23,502 nt of DNA from Bacteroidota bacterium (GCA_030691295.1 JAUYEQ010000100.1:1-23502); one strand, 5' to 3'. Shown: positions 12,762 through 22,107, numbered from the stretch's first letter. The notes: generated from the letters alone by a model not told the origin. A program made the numbers and translations.

Positions 12762-14627
12762 TCATAGCTTCAACCGCTTGATAAACTCGTTGATATCGAA
12801 ATTCAATTTGATTTTTGGCAGCCTGAACCTTCCTCCCGGCTGTTCTTTCGATGCCGAATAAATTTCGTCGATGATCGTTTTGTATTTCGCTGCAACGTAA
12901 TTTCTTTTCAGCTTTAAAGTTGGCGACAACTCTCCGGTTTGCGGGGTCCACTCGTCACTCACCAGCCTGAACCGTTTGATTTCTTCGTGCTCGCCCAAAG
13001 TTTTGTTAATGGCTACCACTTCTTTCTGAAGCTGGGCAAGTACTTCAGTATTTTGTATCAACTCTTCATTGTCCTGAAACAGAATTTTTCGGTGACTGCA
13101 CCATTCGTGCAAATAACTGAAATTGGGAGAAATCAATGCGCTGGCAAATTTTTCGCCCGCCCCGATCACCATAATCTGTTCAATAAAAAACGAGGCTTTC
13201 AGCTTGTTTTCAATCATTTGCGGCGCGATGTATTTTCCACCCGAAAGCTTGAACATTTCCTTTTTACGGTCGGTAATCTTCAGATATTTGCCATCTTCCA
13301 GAATCCCGATATCGCCGGTATGGAACCAGCCATCCTCATCAATTACCTCGGCAGTCAGTTCAGGCTCCTTGTAGTAACCTTTCATTACGCCCGGGCCTTT
13401 GCACAGTATTTCGCCATCGTCGGCAAATTTCAACTGCACATTGCTCAGTACCTCACCAACCGTTCCAATTTTCATGGCCTTGGTTTCAGGATTATTTACT
13501 GCAATTACCGGCGAAGTTTCCGTCAATCCGTATCCTTCCAGGTTCAGCATTCCGGCCATTCCCAGAACTCTTGCAATACGCGGCTGAAGTGCAGCTCCTC
13601 CTGAAACGATGTAAACAATGTTATTCCCCAATGCCGCACGCCACTTTGAATATATCAGCTTGTCGGCAATTTTAATCCTGATTTTCAGGAAGAAATTGTA
13701 TTCTTTGTTGTATTCGAAATGCCTTGTCAGATTGAGCGCCCAGAAATAAATCAGTTTTTTGATACCCGACAGCTCCTTTCCTTTCGACACAAAACCATCG
13801 TAAACCCTTTCGAGCAAACGCGGTACCGAGTTAAACATGTGAGGTTTGATTTCCTTGATTGCCGCAACAATTTGACCAAGATTTCCAACGTAATAAACGC
13901 CCATTCCTTTGTACTGAAAGTGGTAATTCACGCTGCGCTCGTATACATGGCACAGCGGCAGAAAACTGATAACACGGTGATCTTTGCCCAAATGGTGCAT
14001 TTTGGAATGTACCAGAAAATTCGAAACCAGGTTGGTATGTGTCAGCATCACTCCTTTTGGAACGCCTGTTGTTCCTGAAGTATAGATGATTGTTGCCAGA
14101 TCTTCAGGATCAACTTCACCTTTTATTTGCTCCAGCTGTTCCGACAATTCTGCTTTGTGGCTTTCGCCGAGCTGAAGCAATTCTTCAAAATAAGGAACTC
14201 CTTCAATTTCTTCAAAAGAATAAATATGGGTGATTGCAGGCAAAAGGGCGACAAGCGGACTTAACTTTTCGAACAGCTTTTTATCGCCCACAAAAAGAGC
14301 TTTAATTTCGGCATGTTCCAGAATATAGCTGTACTCTTCGTCGCCGATGGTTGGATAAATCGGAACATGAACGATCCCGGTCATGGCCATCCCCATATCA
14401 GCAAAATTCCATTCAGGTCGGTTGGTAGTAACAGTTGCAACTTTATCGCCTTTTTTCAGGCCCAAAGCCATAAGACCAAAAGCGAATTGATGCGATTTTT
14501 CGACGTATTCGGCAGTACTGTAGACATACCAGTCATTGCCGTTTTTTCCGCCCAATGCATCCGGACGTGGTAATTCTGTAAGAATCCAATCCAGAACGTC
14601 AAATGTTCTTGTTACCTCTTTTGCCAT
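12762..14627 (-). CDS. Long-chain fatty acyl-CoA synthetase (AMP-forming)
   Basis: A 621-residue ANL-superfamily enzyme that activates long-chain fatty acids with ATP and CoA via an acyl-adenylate. The P-loop-like motif YTSGTTGVPKGV is at residues 182-193, GYGLTETS at about 365-372, and GWFHTGD (Asp439) is the ribose-contacting motif, followed by DRKKEMFKLSGGKYIAP at the hinge. Length and order of motifs are those of FadD/FACS family members, including the YERSVNYHF segment found in eukaryotic-type long-chain enzymes. It is cytoplasmic and probably membrane-associated. The start MAKEVTRTF at 14627 is good. Candidate -7 TATCTTTA lies upstream near 14660-14667 (minus). CcsBA follows upstream on the same strand with a 49-bp gap. 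Confidence 0.93.
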   Translation of the reverse strand: MAKEVTRTFDVLDWILTELPRPDALGGKNGNDWYVYSTAEYVEKSHQFAFGLMALGLKKGDKVATVTTNRPEWNFADMGMAMTGIVHVPIYPTIGDEEYSYILEHAEIKALFVGDKKLFEKLSPLVALLPAITHIYSFEEIEGVPYFEELLQLGESHKAELSEQLEQIKGEVDPEDLATIIYTSGTTGVPKGVMLTHTNLVSNFLVHSKMHHLGKDHRVISFLPLCHVYERSVNYHFQYKGMGVYYVGNLGQIVAAIKEIKPHMFNSVPRLLERVYDGFVSKGKELSGIKKLIYFWALNLTRHFEYNKEYNFFLKIRIKIADKLIYSKWRAALGNNIVYIVSGGAALQPRIARVLGMAGMLNLEGYGLTETSPVIAVNNPETKAMKIGTVGEVLSNVQLKFADDGEILCKGPGVMKGYYKEPELTAEVIDEDGWFHTGDIGILEDGKYLKITDRKKEMFKLSGGKYIAPQMIENKLKASFFIEQIMVIGAGEKFASALISPNFSYLHEWCSHRKILFQDNEELIQNTEVLAQLQKEVVAINKTLGEHEEIKRFRLVSDEWTPQTGELSPTLKLKRNYVAAKYKTIIDEIYSASKEQPGGRFRLPKIKLNFDINEFIKRLKL

Positions 14628-14676
14628 GATAATTTTGTTAGGTTAATTATTCACGGCAATAAAGATAGAATTATTT

Positions 14677-17600
14677 TTAAATTTCAGATTCCAGATTCTT
14701 TTGTTTAAAATTTGCTATCAACATGATGCCTGCAATAACTGCAATCATTACAAACACCGACCAGTGAACCGAATCGATCGAACCGCGTCCGTATGAATGC
14801 AATCCACTCAGGTAATAATTCACACCGAAATAAGTCATTAAAACCGACGAAAAGCCAAGAACAGAGGCAATCGTATAGTTGAAAACACCTTTCAGCGACG
14901 GAATCATTCGCATGTGGGCAATAAACGAGTAAATGACAACCGTTATCAGCGCCCAGGTTTCTTTCGCGTCCCAGCCCCAATACCGGCCCCAGCTCTCGTT
15001 GGCCCAAACGCCACCCAGAAATGTTCCAATGGTAAGCAAGTACAATCCAATGATGACCGACATTTCGCTGATTGCAGTAAACTGAAGGACAAATCCCTTC
15101 ACATTTTTACTGTTTTGCTGATTGCTTATACTATACAGCACAAGCACAAGTAATCCTAAAAAAGCGCTCAGCCCCAGAAAACCGTAGCTGGCAGTAATAA
15201 TTGCAACATGAATCATCAGCCAGTACGAATTCAAGACCGGCACCAGTTGGGTTATTTCAGGATTCATCCAGTTTAAATGGGCAACAAATAGTGTAATTCC
15301 TGAAAGCATTGCAGCGGTTGCCAAAACCATCGGATATTTCCGGCCAAAAATTAAACCTGCCAGCAGTGTGGCCCATGCAACGTAAACCATCGATTCGTAA
15401 CCGTTGCTCCACGGGGCATGGCCTGCAATATACCACCGCATGGCCAAACCACCGGTATGAATCAAAAATCCGAAAATTATTAATGAATTAAAGACAATGC
15501 GAATTTTCGGCCCAAGGTTTTTTTGCCTGAAAATACTTACAAACGATACAATCAACAATACAAAACCAACCATCAGATAGAGCAGAAAAACGCGTTTGAA
15601 CGGTTGTACCGAATTGTAAAACATTTCTGTCTTTTTATGGGTTTCGGTGGGAAGATAGTCAACAGCAAATTTTTTCTGATAGGAGGCAATTGCCGCAAAA
15701 ATCTGACGACCACTTATTTCACTGTTCCCTTTGATTGATTCCTTCAGAATTTCGAATCCACGGTTTATAAACAACGAATCGGCTGATGTCAAACCCGACG
15801 AAACACTTCCGGTAGCCATCCATTTGTCTGCTCTGGCCGGACCGGGAAACAGTGCAAACATATCGCCGTTGATCACCATAAAACAGATATTTACGCGTTC
15901 GTCAACATTGATAATTTCCTTTTCAAGCATATTCCTGAAAGCGGGCGCTTTGGCATAAGCTGCTTTTACCTGTTCAAGCAGTTTATAGCTGCCTTTCTCG
16001 TCGAAAAAAGATGTCAGCGGAATGCGGTCTTTAGTGACCCCGAGCATTTCCATCAGTTGCTCGTTCGAAACTTTCACCAGCGAAACATTTCTCCAAAGTT
16101 CAGGGTAAAGATGCAAGCCCAACATCACTTCTTCCGCCGAATGCCCGTAAAAATCCGATTTACGGGTAATTTTCCGTAGTACTTCCGAAGCCAGCGTCGA
16201 AACCGGTTCGATTCGCCCATCGGGTCCCTGAACCCACAACTCTGAAAAATCCCTGACCAATTCGGCATCAATTCGCGGGATACCTGCTATTTCAGAACTG
16301 TTTGCAGAAGCCTGGCCAGCATTCAGGAGCAACAACAGAAAAACAACTGAGACAGTAGTTTTTGAATATTCATTTAAGCGGCTAATCAGCCGGTGGAAAT
16401 AGGATGTTTTGCTGAACAGGGCCAGAATAAATCCAAGCCCCAGCAGAAAATATCCGATGTATGTTACGATGGTTCCCAATCCGTCGGCATTTACCGAAAG
16501 GATGGTACCTTTTTCATCCTGATCATAAGACGACTGGAAGAACTTGTATCCGCGGTAATTGAGCGTATTGTTCATGAAAACCCTTTCGTTGCGCGAGATG
16601 TTCCGCTCCGAATCCAATAAAATCAATTCACTGGCAAACGAAGCAGGACTTTCAGATCCGGGATATTTTTCCAACTGGAATTCGACCAGTTTTAACGCAA
16701 AAGGCAAATAAATCGGATCGGCTCCGTATGTAAATTCAAGTTTTGTATTTCCAACCGATGCTGCAAACGGCTCGCCTTTTATACCATGACGCCCAAATAC
16801 ATTCACAATCTGTTTGTTTTTACCATCCGTAACTTCCAGGATAACGGCATCTTCGGGTGCTTTTTCCGAAGCATCTTTTTCAACGCGAATGACTGCTTTC
16901 GGATGAAACTGTTTCACCAGCAGCAAATAATCGTCAATTGCATAAAGGTGCATCGGCAACACTTCCAGCGTATCAAGCGCATTCAACGGCACAGGTTCAC
17001 CACCTGTCATCGATCGTAATTCAAGCGGTCGGTCTGAAACCAGAAAAAGATTTTCACCACGGCTAAGGAACTGAAGGTTTGCATCAGGACGTTCGTAACC
17101 AACCACCAAAGTCTGGAGATCGACACTGTTGCCTTTTGAAAAGACAAAATTCTCGCGGCCTTGCCCGGCTGAAATTACAAAGTCAATCAATTCGGAACCG
17201 GTAGGATGATCCATTACAGTTCGCACTGCATTTTTGATAAAACCAACAGATTTCACATTGACTTTGCGCCCTTCAACTTCAATATTCTCCTTGAAACCTT
17301 TATAGGATAATTCTGAAAAAAGGACTATTTCACTTACTGTCTGATCACCATTTTTGATCGTCAGGTAATCTTCCGAAGAAAGTATAAAATCTGAAGTTTG
17401 TCCTTCGCGAATATGCATCACACCTTCGAAACTGATGTAGCGTGTAATTCCGGCGCCAATCAAAATTATTATGAATGAGATATGAAACAGCCCAACCGCG
17501 ATTCGTTGACGGGTGTACATTCTATGCCTGACAAAATTGACCAGCAGATTGACTGCCAGAAGCAACAGTATAAGACTAAACCAAATTGATTTGTAGATCA

Positions 17601-17727
17601 CCCCCTGGGCGGCTTCGGTACCATAACTGCTTTCGACAAAAGTGGCAATTGCCATCGAAAAAGCCAGAATCAACAACAAAAAGCCCATAAAAGGAAATGA
17701 AAACAGAAAGTTCAGAAAGTTTTTCAT
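14677..17727 (-). CDS. Fused cytochrome c biogenesis protein CcsBA (ResB-ResC)
   Basis: A 1016-residue membrane protein that would carry out both halves of system II cytochrome c maturation: heme export and thioether attachment to apocytochromes. The N-terminal half is ResB/CcsB-like, with transmembrane helices at about residues 9-30, 45-65 and 80-100 and a large periplasmic part. The C-terminal half is CcsA-like, with GHAPWSNGYES (heme-binding periplasmic His), the tryptophan-rich WGRYWGWDAKETW (913-925) and His977 in GLHSYGRG. The start is the ATG at 17727; a longer in-frame reading to 17961 would run through the hairpin region and a non-membrane leader, so I reject it. The fusion is typical for Bacteroidota. 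Confidence 0.93.
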   Translation of the reverse strand: MKNFLNFLFSFPFMGFLLLILAFSMAIATFVESSYGTEAAQGVIYKSIWFSLILLLLAVNLLVNFVRHRMYTRQRIAVGLFHISFIIILIGAGITRYISFEGVMHIREGQTSDFILSSEDYLTIKNGDQTVSEIVLFSELSYKGFKENIEVEGRKVNVKSVGFIKNAVRTVMDHPTGSELIDFVISAGQGRENFVFSKGNSVDLQTLVVGYERPDANLQFLSRGENLFLVSDRPLELRSMTGGEPVPLNALDTLEVLPMHLYAIDDYLLLVKQFHPKAVIRVEKDASEKAPEDAVILEVTDGKNKQIVNVFGRHGIKGEPFAASVGNTKLEFTYGADPIYLPFALKLVEFQLEKYPGSESPASFASELILLDSERNISRNERVFMNNTLNYRGYKFFQSSYDQDEKGTILSVNADGLGTIVTYIGYFLLGLGFILALFSKTSYFHRLISRLNEYSKTTVSVVFLLLLLNAGQASANSSEIAGIPRIDAELVRDFSELWVQGPDGRIEPVSTLASEVLRKITRKSDFYGHSAEEVMLGLHLYPELWRNVSLVKVSNEQLMEMLGVTKDRIPLTSFFDEKGSYKLLEQVKAAYAKAPAFRNMLEKEIINVDERVNICFMVINGDMFALFPGPARADKWMATGSVSSGLTSADSLFINRGFEILKESIKGNSEISGRQIFAAIASYQKKFAVDYLPTETHKKTEMFYNSVQPFKRVFLLYLMVGFVLLIVSFVSIFRQKNLGPKIRIVFNSLIIFGFLIHTGGLAMRWYIAGHAPWSNGYESMVYVAWATLLAGLIFGRKYPMVLATAAMLSGITLFVAHLNWMNPEITQLVPVLNSYWLMIHVAIITASYGFLGLSAFLGLLVLVLYSISNQQNSKNVKGFVLQFTAISEMSVIIGLYLLTIGTFLGGVWANESWGRYWGWDAKETWALITVVIYSFIAHMRMIPSLKGVFNYTIASVLGFSSVLMTYFGVNYYLSGLHSYGRGSIDSVHWSVFVMIAVIAGIMLIANFKQKNLESEI

Positions 17728-17875
17728 CGGAAGTTTATTTAAAACAGAAAGTTTGAATACTAGATTATAAAGTGAATAATGAAATGTTTGCATTAAACAA
17801 ACTTGGTATATAACAGCAAAAAGGATGGTTGGGTTGAGATTTATGGGAAAATTTAAAATTTGATTAGCAATGTAT

Positions 17876-17896
17876 CCGTCGGCTAAAGCCAGACGG
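17876..17896 (+). repeat. TAAA-loop hairpin with bulged A (copy 2)
   Basis: Arms CCGTC+GGC and GCC+GACGG enclose TAAA, with one bulged A on the 3' side and CAAAGGATAT after it. Compared with 1306-1326, stem bases are changed in a paired manner (C-G for T-A, GGC/GCC for GCC/GGC) while the loop, bulge and tail are unchanged. Confidence 0.6.
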
Positions 17897-17949
17897 CAAA
17901 GGATATTGATATGAAAATGCGAAATTCTTAATCGTAGAACTATCCTTTG

Positions 17950-18058
17950 GAGGCTGTCCAAAAAGAATAATTGAGGCTAATTTATTCGGATACCTATCTG
18001 AGATAAAATTCAAATATTGAAATCTCATTGAGGAATCAAAGACTTTTTGGACAGCCTC
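17950..18058. mobile_element. MITE-like element with 16-bp terminal inverted repeats
   Basis: GAGGCTGTCCAAAAAG (17950-17965) and its exact reverse complement CTTTTTGGACAGCCTC (18043-18058) bound a 109-bp AT-rich sequence with no ORF. The ends resemble those of Bacteroidota insertion sequences (IS1182-type, from memory). No target-site duplication is visible: the left flank is TATCCTTTG and the right flank ATGAAG. It was probably moved in trans. Confidence 0.65.
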
Positions 18059-18079
18059 ATGAAGATCATCGCATCCTCC

Positions 18080-18091
18080 GGGCTTTAGCCC
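18080..18091 (-). repeat. TAAA-loop hairpin, inverted copy
   Basis: GGGCTTTAGCCC on the plus strand is GGGC-TAAA-GCCC on the minus strand. It lies about 100 bp upstream of the IS200-like transposase, opposite in orientation to the copy at its 3' end. Confidence 0.5.
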
Positions 18092-18188
18092 AACCTTCCA
18101 AAGGCAGAAAAATAATAAAAAAAAAACTTAGACCCTGATTTATGGCTGATATTCATTAAATTAGTGCATAACCTAAAACAACAACTAT

Positions 18189-18623
18189 ATGTCTTATGTC
18201 AAAATCTGGCTTCATTGTGTTTGGAGCACAAAAAACAGAACTTGTATTATACCAAAGTCTTTTCGTCCCGCCTTGCTAAAACATTTCAGGGAAGACGCCA
18301 ATGAAAAAAATATTGCTTTGGATTACATCAATGCACACGAAGATCATGTTCATGCACTGATCAATTTGGGCAAACAACAAAATCTGTCCACAGTAATGCA
18401 GTATTTGAAAGGTGAAAGTTCATTCTGGATAAACAGCCAGAAAATTTTATCCTGTCAGTTTTCCTGGCAAGACGATTATTTTGCAGTTTCTGTCAGTCAT
18501 TCTCATGTTGACAGAGTTAGGCAATATATTAAAAATCAGGATGAGCATCATAAAAAGATTAGTTGGGAAGAGGAGGTTGAGCTTTTTCTGAAGAAATATG
18601 GATTTGAACGAATTAAGGGCTAA
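18189..18623 (+). mobile_element. tnpA: IS200-like (Y1, HUH) transposase, REP-associated type
   Basis: A 144-residue single-strand DNA transposase of the Y1 HUH superfamily. The metal-binding motif DHVH (His53 and His55 around Val54) follows a beta-strand NAHEDHVHALINL, and a candidate catalytic tyrosine is Tyr113 in RQYIKNQDEHH. The N-terminus SYVKIWLHCVWSTKNR fits the family. Its length and fold look complete. There is no TnpB beside it. The stop codon (18621-18623) is inside a TAAA-loop hairpin, and another hairpin of the same type is upstream, so the gene may be a REP-associated transposase (RAYT) that recognises these hairpins, or part of a REPtron-like unit. The stop lies 11 bp from the convergent mtgA stop. 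Confidence 0.85.
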
Positions 18624-18627
18624 AGCC
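18617..18627 (+). repeat. TAAA-loop hairpin spanning the transposase stop codon
   Basis: GGGC-TAAA-GCC at 18617-18627: the TAA stop of the transposase is the first three bases of the loop. The 3' arm is one base shorter than at 1273-1284. Confidence 0.5.
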
Positions 18628-18634
18628 TCGCCTC

Positions 18635-19330
18635 CTATTTGAATTTCAATGTTCCCCATTGTCCCATTTGACCGACAATCCATCCAATGCGCTCCTGAAC
18701 ATACGGGCCGGGAGGATTGGCGCTGTATTTCCGGGGATTGGGCAATATGGCTGCAATGGCCGCTGCCTGATGCCGTGAAAGTTTTTCGGCGCTGGTTTTC
18801 CAGTATTGATTTGCTGCGGCTTCCGCACCATAAATTCCATTCCCCATTTCAATGCTGTTCAGGTAAACTTCCATGATTCGTTCCTTGCTCCAAACAAATT
18901 CAATCAGCACGGTAAAATACACTTCGAACCCTTTGCGAACCCAGCTTCTGCCCGGCCACAAAAACACATTTTTAGCTGTTTGCTGCGAAATGGTGCTCGC
19001 TCCCCGCAGTCGTTTTCCCCTTTTAGATGCTTCTACCGACTGCTCGATTGCTTTCATGTCAAATCCTGAATGGTTCAGAAAATTCTGATCTTCGCTGCAA
19101 ACCACTGCCAGCGGAAGGTGTTTGGAAATTTTGTCGATAGAGACCCAGTCGTGCTTCAGCTTCATTTCTTTGCCGGCGAACAACTGTTCCCCGCAACGGA
19201 TAATCATCAGCGGCGTAACAGGAACCGGAACAAACCGAAAGAAAACCACAAAGAATATAGAAAGTCCAAAGAACCATGCAGCGGTTTTCCAGATTATTCG
19301 AAAGATTCGTTTCCCCAAGTTTTTTCCCAT
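18635..19330 (-). CDS. mtgA: Monofunctional peptidoglycan glycosyltransferase
   Basis: A 231-residue GT51 enzyme that polymerises lipid II into glycan strands without a transpeptidase domain. One N-terminal transmembrane helix (about residues 12-36) anchors it in the inner membrane. GT51 motifs are present: SEDQNFLNHSGFD with catalytic Glu80, RGASTISQQTAKN (109-121), and KERIMEVYLNSIEMGNGIYGAEAAAN. The length agrees with MtgA. The start is ATG 19330. A candidate -7 element TAAATTTG lies upstream (19360-19367 on the minus strand). Its 3' end is convergent with the IS200-like transposase. Confidence 0.92.
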   Translation of the reverse strand: MGKNLGKRIFRIIWKTAAWFFGLSIFFVVFFRFVPVPVTPLMIIRCGEQLFAGKEMKLKHDWVSIDKISKHLPLAVVCSEDQNFLNHSGFDMKAIEQSVEASKRGKRLRGASTISQQTAKNVFLWPGRSWVRKGFEVYFTVLIEFVWSKERIMEVYLNSIEMGNGIYGAEAAANQYWKTSAEKLSRHQAAAIAAILPNPRKYSANPPGPYVQERIGWIVGQMGQWGTLKFK

Positions 19331-19359
19331 GACAATCGGTTTGAAGTATTGACAGATGT

Positions 19360-19367
19360 CAAATTTA
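19360..19367 (-). promoter_or_regulatory. Candidate -7 element for mtgA
   Basis: TAAATTTG on the minus strand matches TAnnTTTG, 29 bp before the mtgA ATG. A -33 TTTG lies at 15 bp spacing (19383-19386 as CAAA), shorter than the usual 19-21. Confidence 0.35.
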
Positions 19368-19402
19368 CAAAAATTGCAAAGCCAAAATTTTTTCCATAAA
19401 AA

Positions 19403-19435
19403 AAGAGGATTTCAACTAACTGGAGAAATCCTCTT
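19403..19435 (-). terminator. Rho-independent terminator of alaS
   Basis: Perfect 11-bp arms AAGAGGATTTC (19403-19413) and GAAATCCTCTT (19425-19435) around an 11-base loop. On the minus strand the stem is followed by a long T tract, fitting termination of alaS (stop at 19492). Confidence 0.85.
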
Positions 19436-19449
19436 CTGGTATCTTTTTG

Positions 19450-19480
19450 ACGCTGACAGGTTTTTCAAACGCTGACAGGT
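19450..19480 (+). repeat. Short direct repeat of ACGCTGACAGGT
   Basis: ACGCTGACAGGT occurs at 19450-19461 and 19469-19480, both downstream of the alaS stop and before its terminator, separated by TTTTCAA. On the minus strand it reads ACCTGTCAGCGT. A recurrent intergenic motif in Bacteroidota (recalled); no function visible. Confidence 0.5.
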
Positions 19481-19491
19481 CACCAACTTTT

Positions 19492-22107
19492 CTACTTCAC
19501 AAACGATTTCGCTTTTTCGACGGCGGCTGAAAGTCCTGAAAGGTCTTTTCCTCCGGCAGTCGCGTAAAACGCCTGTCCACCGCCACCACCCTGCATTTCT
19601 TTGGCAGCTTCACGAACAATTGTTCCGGCATTCAGGCCTTTTTCAGCCACCAAATGATCGGCGATCATCACTGTTATTGATGGTTTTCCGCCAATGGCAG
19701 AACCCAGCGCAAGGAACAGATTTTCAACTTCGCCTTTCAACTGGAAGGCCAAATCTTTAATTGCCTGAGCTGAATCGAGCTGAATCACTTCAGCAATCAC
19801 ATTTACGCCATTAATTTGCTGTACTTTATTCTTCAGTTCCTGTTTAATTCCTGAAGCAGCTTTTCGCTCGAATTCTTCAATTTGTTTTTGCAGTTGACTG
19901 TTCTGTGCCAACACATCTTCCACCGATTTTTTCAGGTTCTGGGTATTATTGAGCAGTACTTTTACTTCCGACAATTCATCCAGATGCTTTTTCACAAATT
20001 CTTCGGCACGATCGGCTGTAATGGCTTCCAGACGGCGAACTCCTGCTGAAATAGCGCTTTCAGAAGTAATAATAAACAAACCGATCTGTCCTGTCGCCGG
20101 AACGTGTGTTCCTCCGCACAACTCCACCGAATCGCCAAATTTGATGACACGAACAAAGTCGCCGTATTTTTCGCCGAAAAGCATAATTGCGCCCAAATCT
20201 TTGGCCTGATCAAAAGCAACAGACCGGCTTTCTTCGAGAACCAGATTTTCGCGAACCATTTCATTTACGCGTGCCTGAATCCTATCCAATTCCTCTTTTG
20301 TCACTTTCTGGAAATGAGAAAAGTCGAAGCGAAGGTATTCACTGTTCACCAGCGATCCTTTTTGTTCCACGTGTGTACCGAGTACTTCGCGCAATGCATG
20401 GTCGAGCAAATGGGTGGCGGTATGGTTGTTCATTGTCAGCTTCCGTTTGCCGTTATCAACCACTGCAGTGAAAGTAGCGGCAGTATTCTCAGGAAGCTTG
20501 TTGGCAATGTGAATGGTCAGATTGTTCTCCTTTAGTGTGTCCACAATCTTGGTGCGGTGTCCGTCGGCTAAAATGTATCCTGAATCGCCCACCTGTCCGC
20601 CGGATTCGCCGTAAAACGGAGTTTTGTCGAATACCAGATGGTAAAATTCCTTGCCCTTTTGAGTGACTTTGCGGTAGCGCGAAATCTGAACTTCAGTTTC
20701 AAGCTCATCGTACCCAACAAATTCAACCTGTTCAATCTTTTTCAGCTCCACCCAATCGTCTGTTTCCTGTGCTGCAGCATTGCGAGAACGGCTTTTCTGC
20801 TTTTCCATTTCAGAATTGAACTCGTCCATATTCACGCTCATTCCGTTTTCGCGAAGGATTAACTCTGTTAAATCAATTGGAAATCCGTAGGTATCATAAA
20901 GCGTAAATGCAAGTGTCCCGCTCAACACTCCCCCTCCTTTGGAGGTTGGGGGGAGGCTTTTTTCCAATAAACGGATGCCGGTTTCAAGTGTCCGAAGAAA
21001 CGACTCTTCCTCCTCGCGGATCACATTTTCTATCAAACCTTGCTGCGACACCAATTCGGGAAAAGCATCACCCATTTGGGTTTTCAGCACTTCAACGAGT
21101 TTCCAGATAAATGGCTCCTTGAAATCGAGAAAAGTATATCCGTAACGAACCGCACGGCGCAAAATCCGGCGGATCACATATCCGGCTTTGTTGTTGGATG
21201 GCAACTGACCATCGGCAACCGAAAATGAAATGGCGCGCAAATGGTCTGCAATTACACGCATTGCAATATCTGCCTGAAGGTTTTCGCCGTATTTCTTGTT
21301 ACACAGACTGGCTATTTTCGCAATTGTAGTCTGAAATACATCGGTATCGTAGTTTGATTTTTTGTTCTGAACAACCATGCACAAACGTTCGAAACCCATC
21401 CCTGTATCAACATGTTTGTCGGGAAGTTCTTCCAAACGTCCGTCGGCTTTTCGGTTAAACTGAATAAAAACGAGGTTCCAGATTTCGATCACCAGCGGAT
21501 TGTCCTTGTTCACATGATCGCGTCCGGGGCTTTTAGCTCGTTCTTCATCGTCGCGCAAATCAACATGAATCTCGGAGCAAGGCCCACAAGGACCGGTATC
21601 GCCCATTTCCCAAAAATTGTCTTTTTTACTTCCGTTGATAATCCTGTCGGCAGGTAAATATTTTCTCCACAAATCAAAAGCTTCGTTGTCGCGTTCAAGT
21701 TTGTCTTCGTCGCTTCCCTCAAAAACAGAAGCATACATTCTGTCTGCCGGAATTTTCAACACATCGTGCAACAATTCCCAGGCCCAGTTAATGGCATCTT
21801 CCTTGAAATAATCGCCAAACGACCAGTTGCCCAACATTTCAAACATTGTATGATGGTAAGTATCGTGACCAACTTCTTCAAGGTCGTTGTGCTTTCCTGA
21901 AACCCTCAGACACTTTTGGGTATCGGCTATGCGAACACTTTTTGCAGGCTGGTTACCCAGAAAAATATCCTTGAACTGGTTCATCCCGGCATTGGTAAAC
22001 ATCAAGGTCGGATCGTTCTTTACGACCATCGGAGCCGAGCTAACAATCTGGTGTTCCTTGCTTGCAAAAAAATCTAAAAACGCTTTCCTGATTTCCTTCG
22101 AATTCAT
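19492..22107 (-). CDS. alaS: Alanyl-tRNA synthetase
   Basis: An 871-residue class II aminoacyl-tRNA synthetase, full length, that charges tRNA-Ala. The N-terminal catalytic part has [12 protein letters not shown] and [15 protein letters not shown], the Gly-rich GESGGQVGD starts the editing region, and the zinc-binding editing residues His562, His566 (HTATH) and Cys664, His668 (ELCGGTH) are present. The C-terminal C-Ala domain ends [14 protein letters not shown]. Residues 384-395 ([12 protein letters not shown]) are unusual: they coincide with a GC-rich palindrome (20928-20955) in place of the charged linker usually found there. ATG 22107. A candidate -7 TAACTTTG lies at 22232-22239 (minus), leaving a leader of about 120 nt. 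It is divergent from the M23 peptidase gene. Confidence 0.97.
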   Translation of the reverse strand: MNSKEIRKAFLDFFASKEHQIVSSAPMVVKNDPTLMFTNAGMNQFKDIFLGNQPAKSVRIADTQKCLRVSGKHNDLEEVGHDTYHHTMFEMLGNWSFGDYFKEDAINWAWELLHDVLKIPADRMYASVFEGSDEDKLERDNEAFDLWRKYLPADRIINGSKKDNFWEMGDTGPCGPCSEIHVDLRDDEERAKSPGRDHVNKDNPLVIEIWNLVFIQFNRKADGRLEELPDKHVDTGMGFERLCMVVQNKKSNYDTDVFQTTIAKIASLCNKKYGENLQADIAMRVIADHLRAISFSVADGQLPSNNKAGYVIRRILRRAVRYGYTFLDFKEPFIWKLVEVLKTQMGDAFPELVSQQGLIENVIREEEESFLRTLETGIRLLEKSLPPTSKGGGVLSGTLAFTLYDTYGFPIDLTELILRENGMSVNMDEFNSEMEKQKSRSRNAAAQETDDWVELKKIEQVEFVGYDELETEVQISRYRKVTQKGKEFYHLVFDKTPFYGESGGQVGDSGYILADGHRTKIVDTLKENNLTIHIANKLPENTAATFTAVVDNGKRKLTMNNHTATHLLDHALREVLGTHVEQKGSLVNSEYLRFDFSHFQKVTKEELDRIQARVNEMVRENLVLEESRSVAFDQAKDLGAIMLFGEKYGDFVRVIKFGDSVELCGGTHVPATGQIGLFIITSESAISAGVRRLEAITADRAEEFVKKHLDELSEVKVLLNNTQNLKKSVEDVLAQNSQLQKQIEEFERKAASGIKQELKNKVQQINGVNVIAEVIQLDSAQAIKDLAFQLKGEVENLFLALGSAIGGKPSITVMIADHLVAEKGLNAGTIVREAAKEMQGGGGGQAFYATAGGKDLSGLSAAVEKAKSFVK
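20928..20955. repeat. GC-rich palindrome embedded in alaS
   Basis: On the plus strand CTCCCCCTCC-TTT-GGAGG-TT-GGGGGGAG folds as CCTCC/GGAGG extended by a second CTCCCC/GGGGAG block with a TT bulge. It lies in frame and codes part of [12 protein letters not shown]. Similar CTCC...GGAG palindromes are common mobile repeats in Bacteroidota (recalled, not searched). Confidence 0.6.

Larger units (their letters stand above)
17728..18188. other. Non-coding stretch with mobile-element hairpins
   Basis: About 460 bp without a convincing gene. It contains the TAAA-loop hairpin (17876-17896) followed by CAAAGGATAT, a CAAAGGATA/TATCCTTTG inverted pair (17897-17949), the MITE-like element (17950-18058) and an inverted GGGC/GCCC hairpin (18080-18091) just before the transposase. 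Confidence 0.6.

Noticed and set aside
17728..17961. N-terminal extension of CcsBA by 78 residues
   Set aside because: The extension runs through the TAAA-loop hairpin and lacks similarity to ResB; the ATG at 17727 begins directly with a membrane helix.
18189..18623. Complete IS200/IS605 element with TnpB
   Set aside because: No tnpB-like gene and no clear left and right ends beyond the short hairpins are present.
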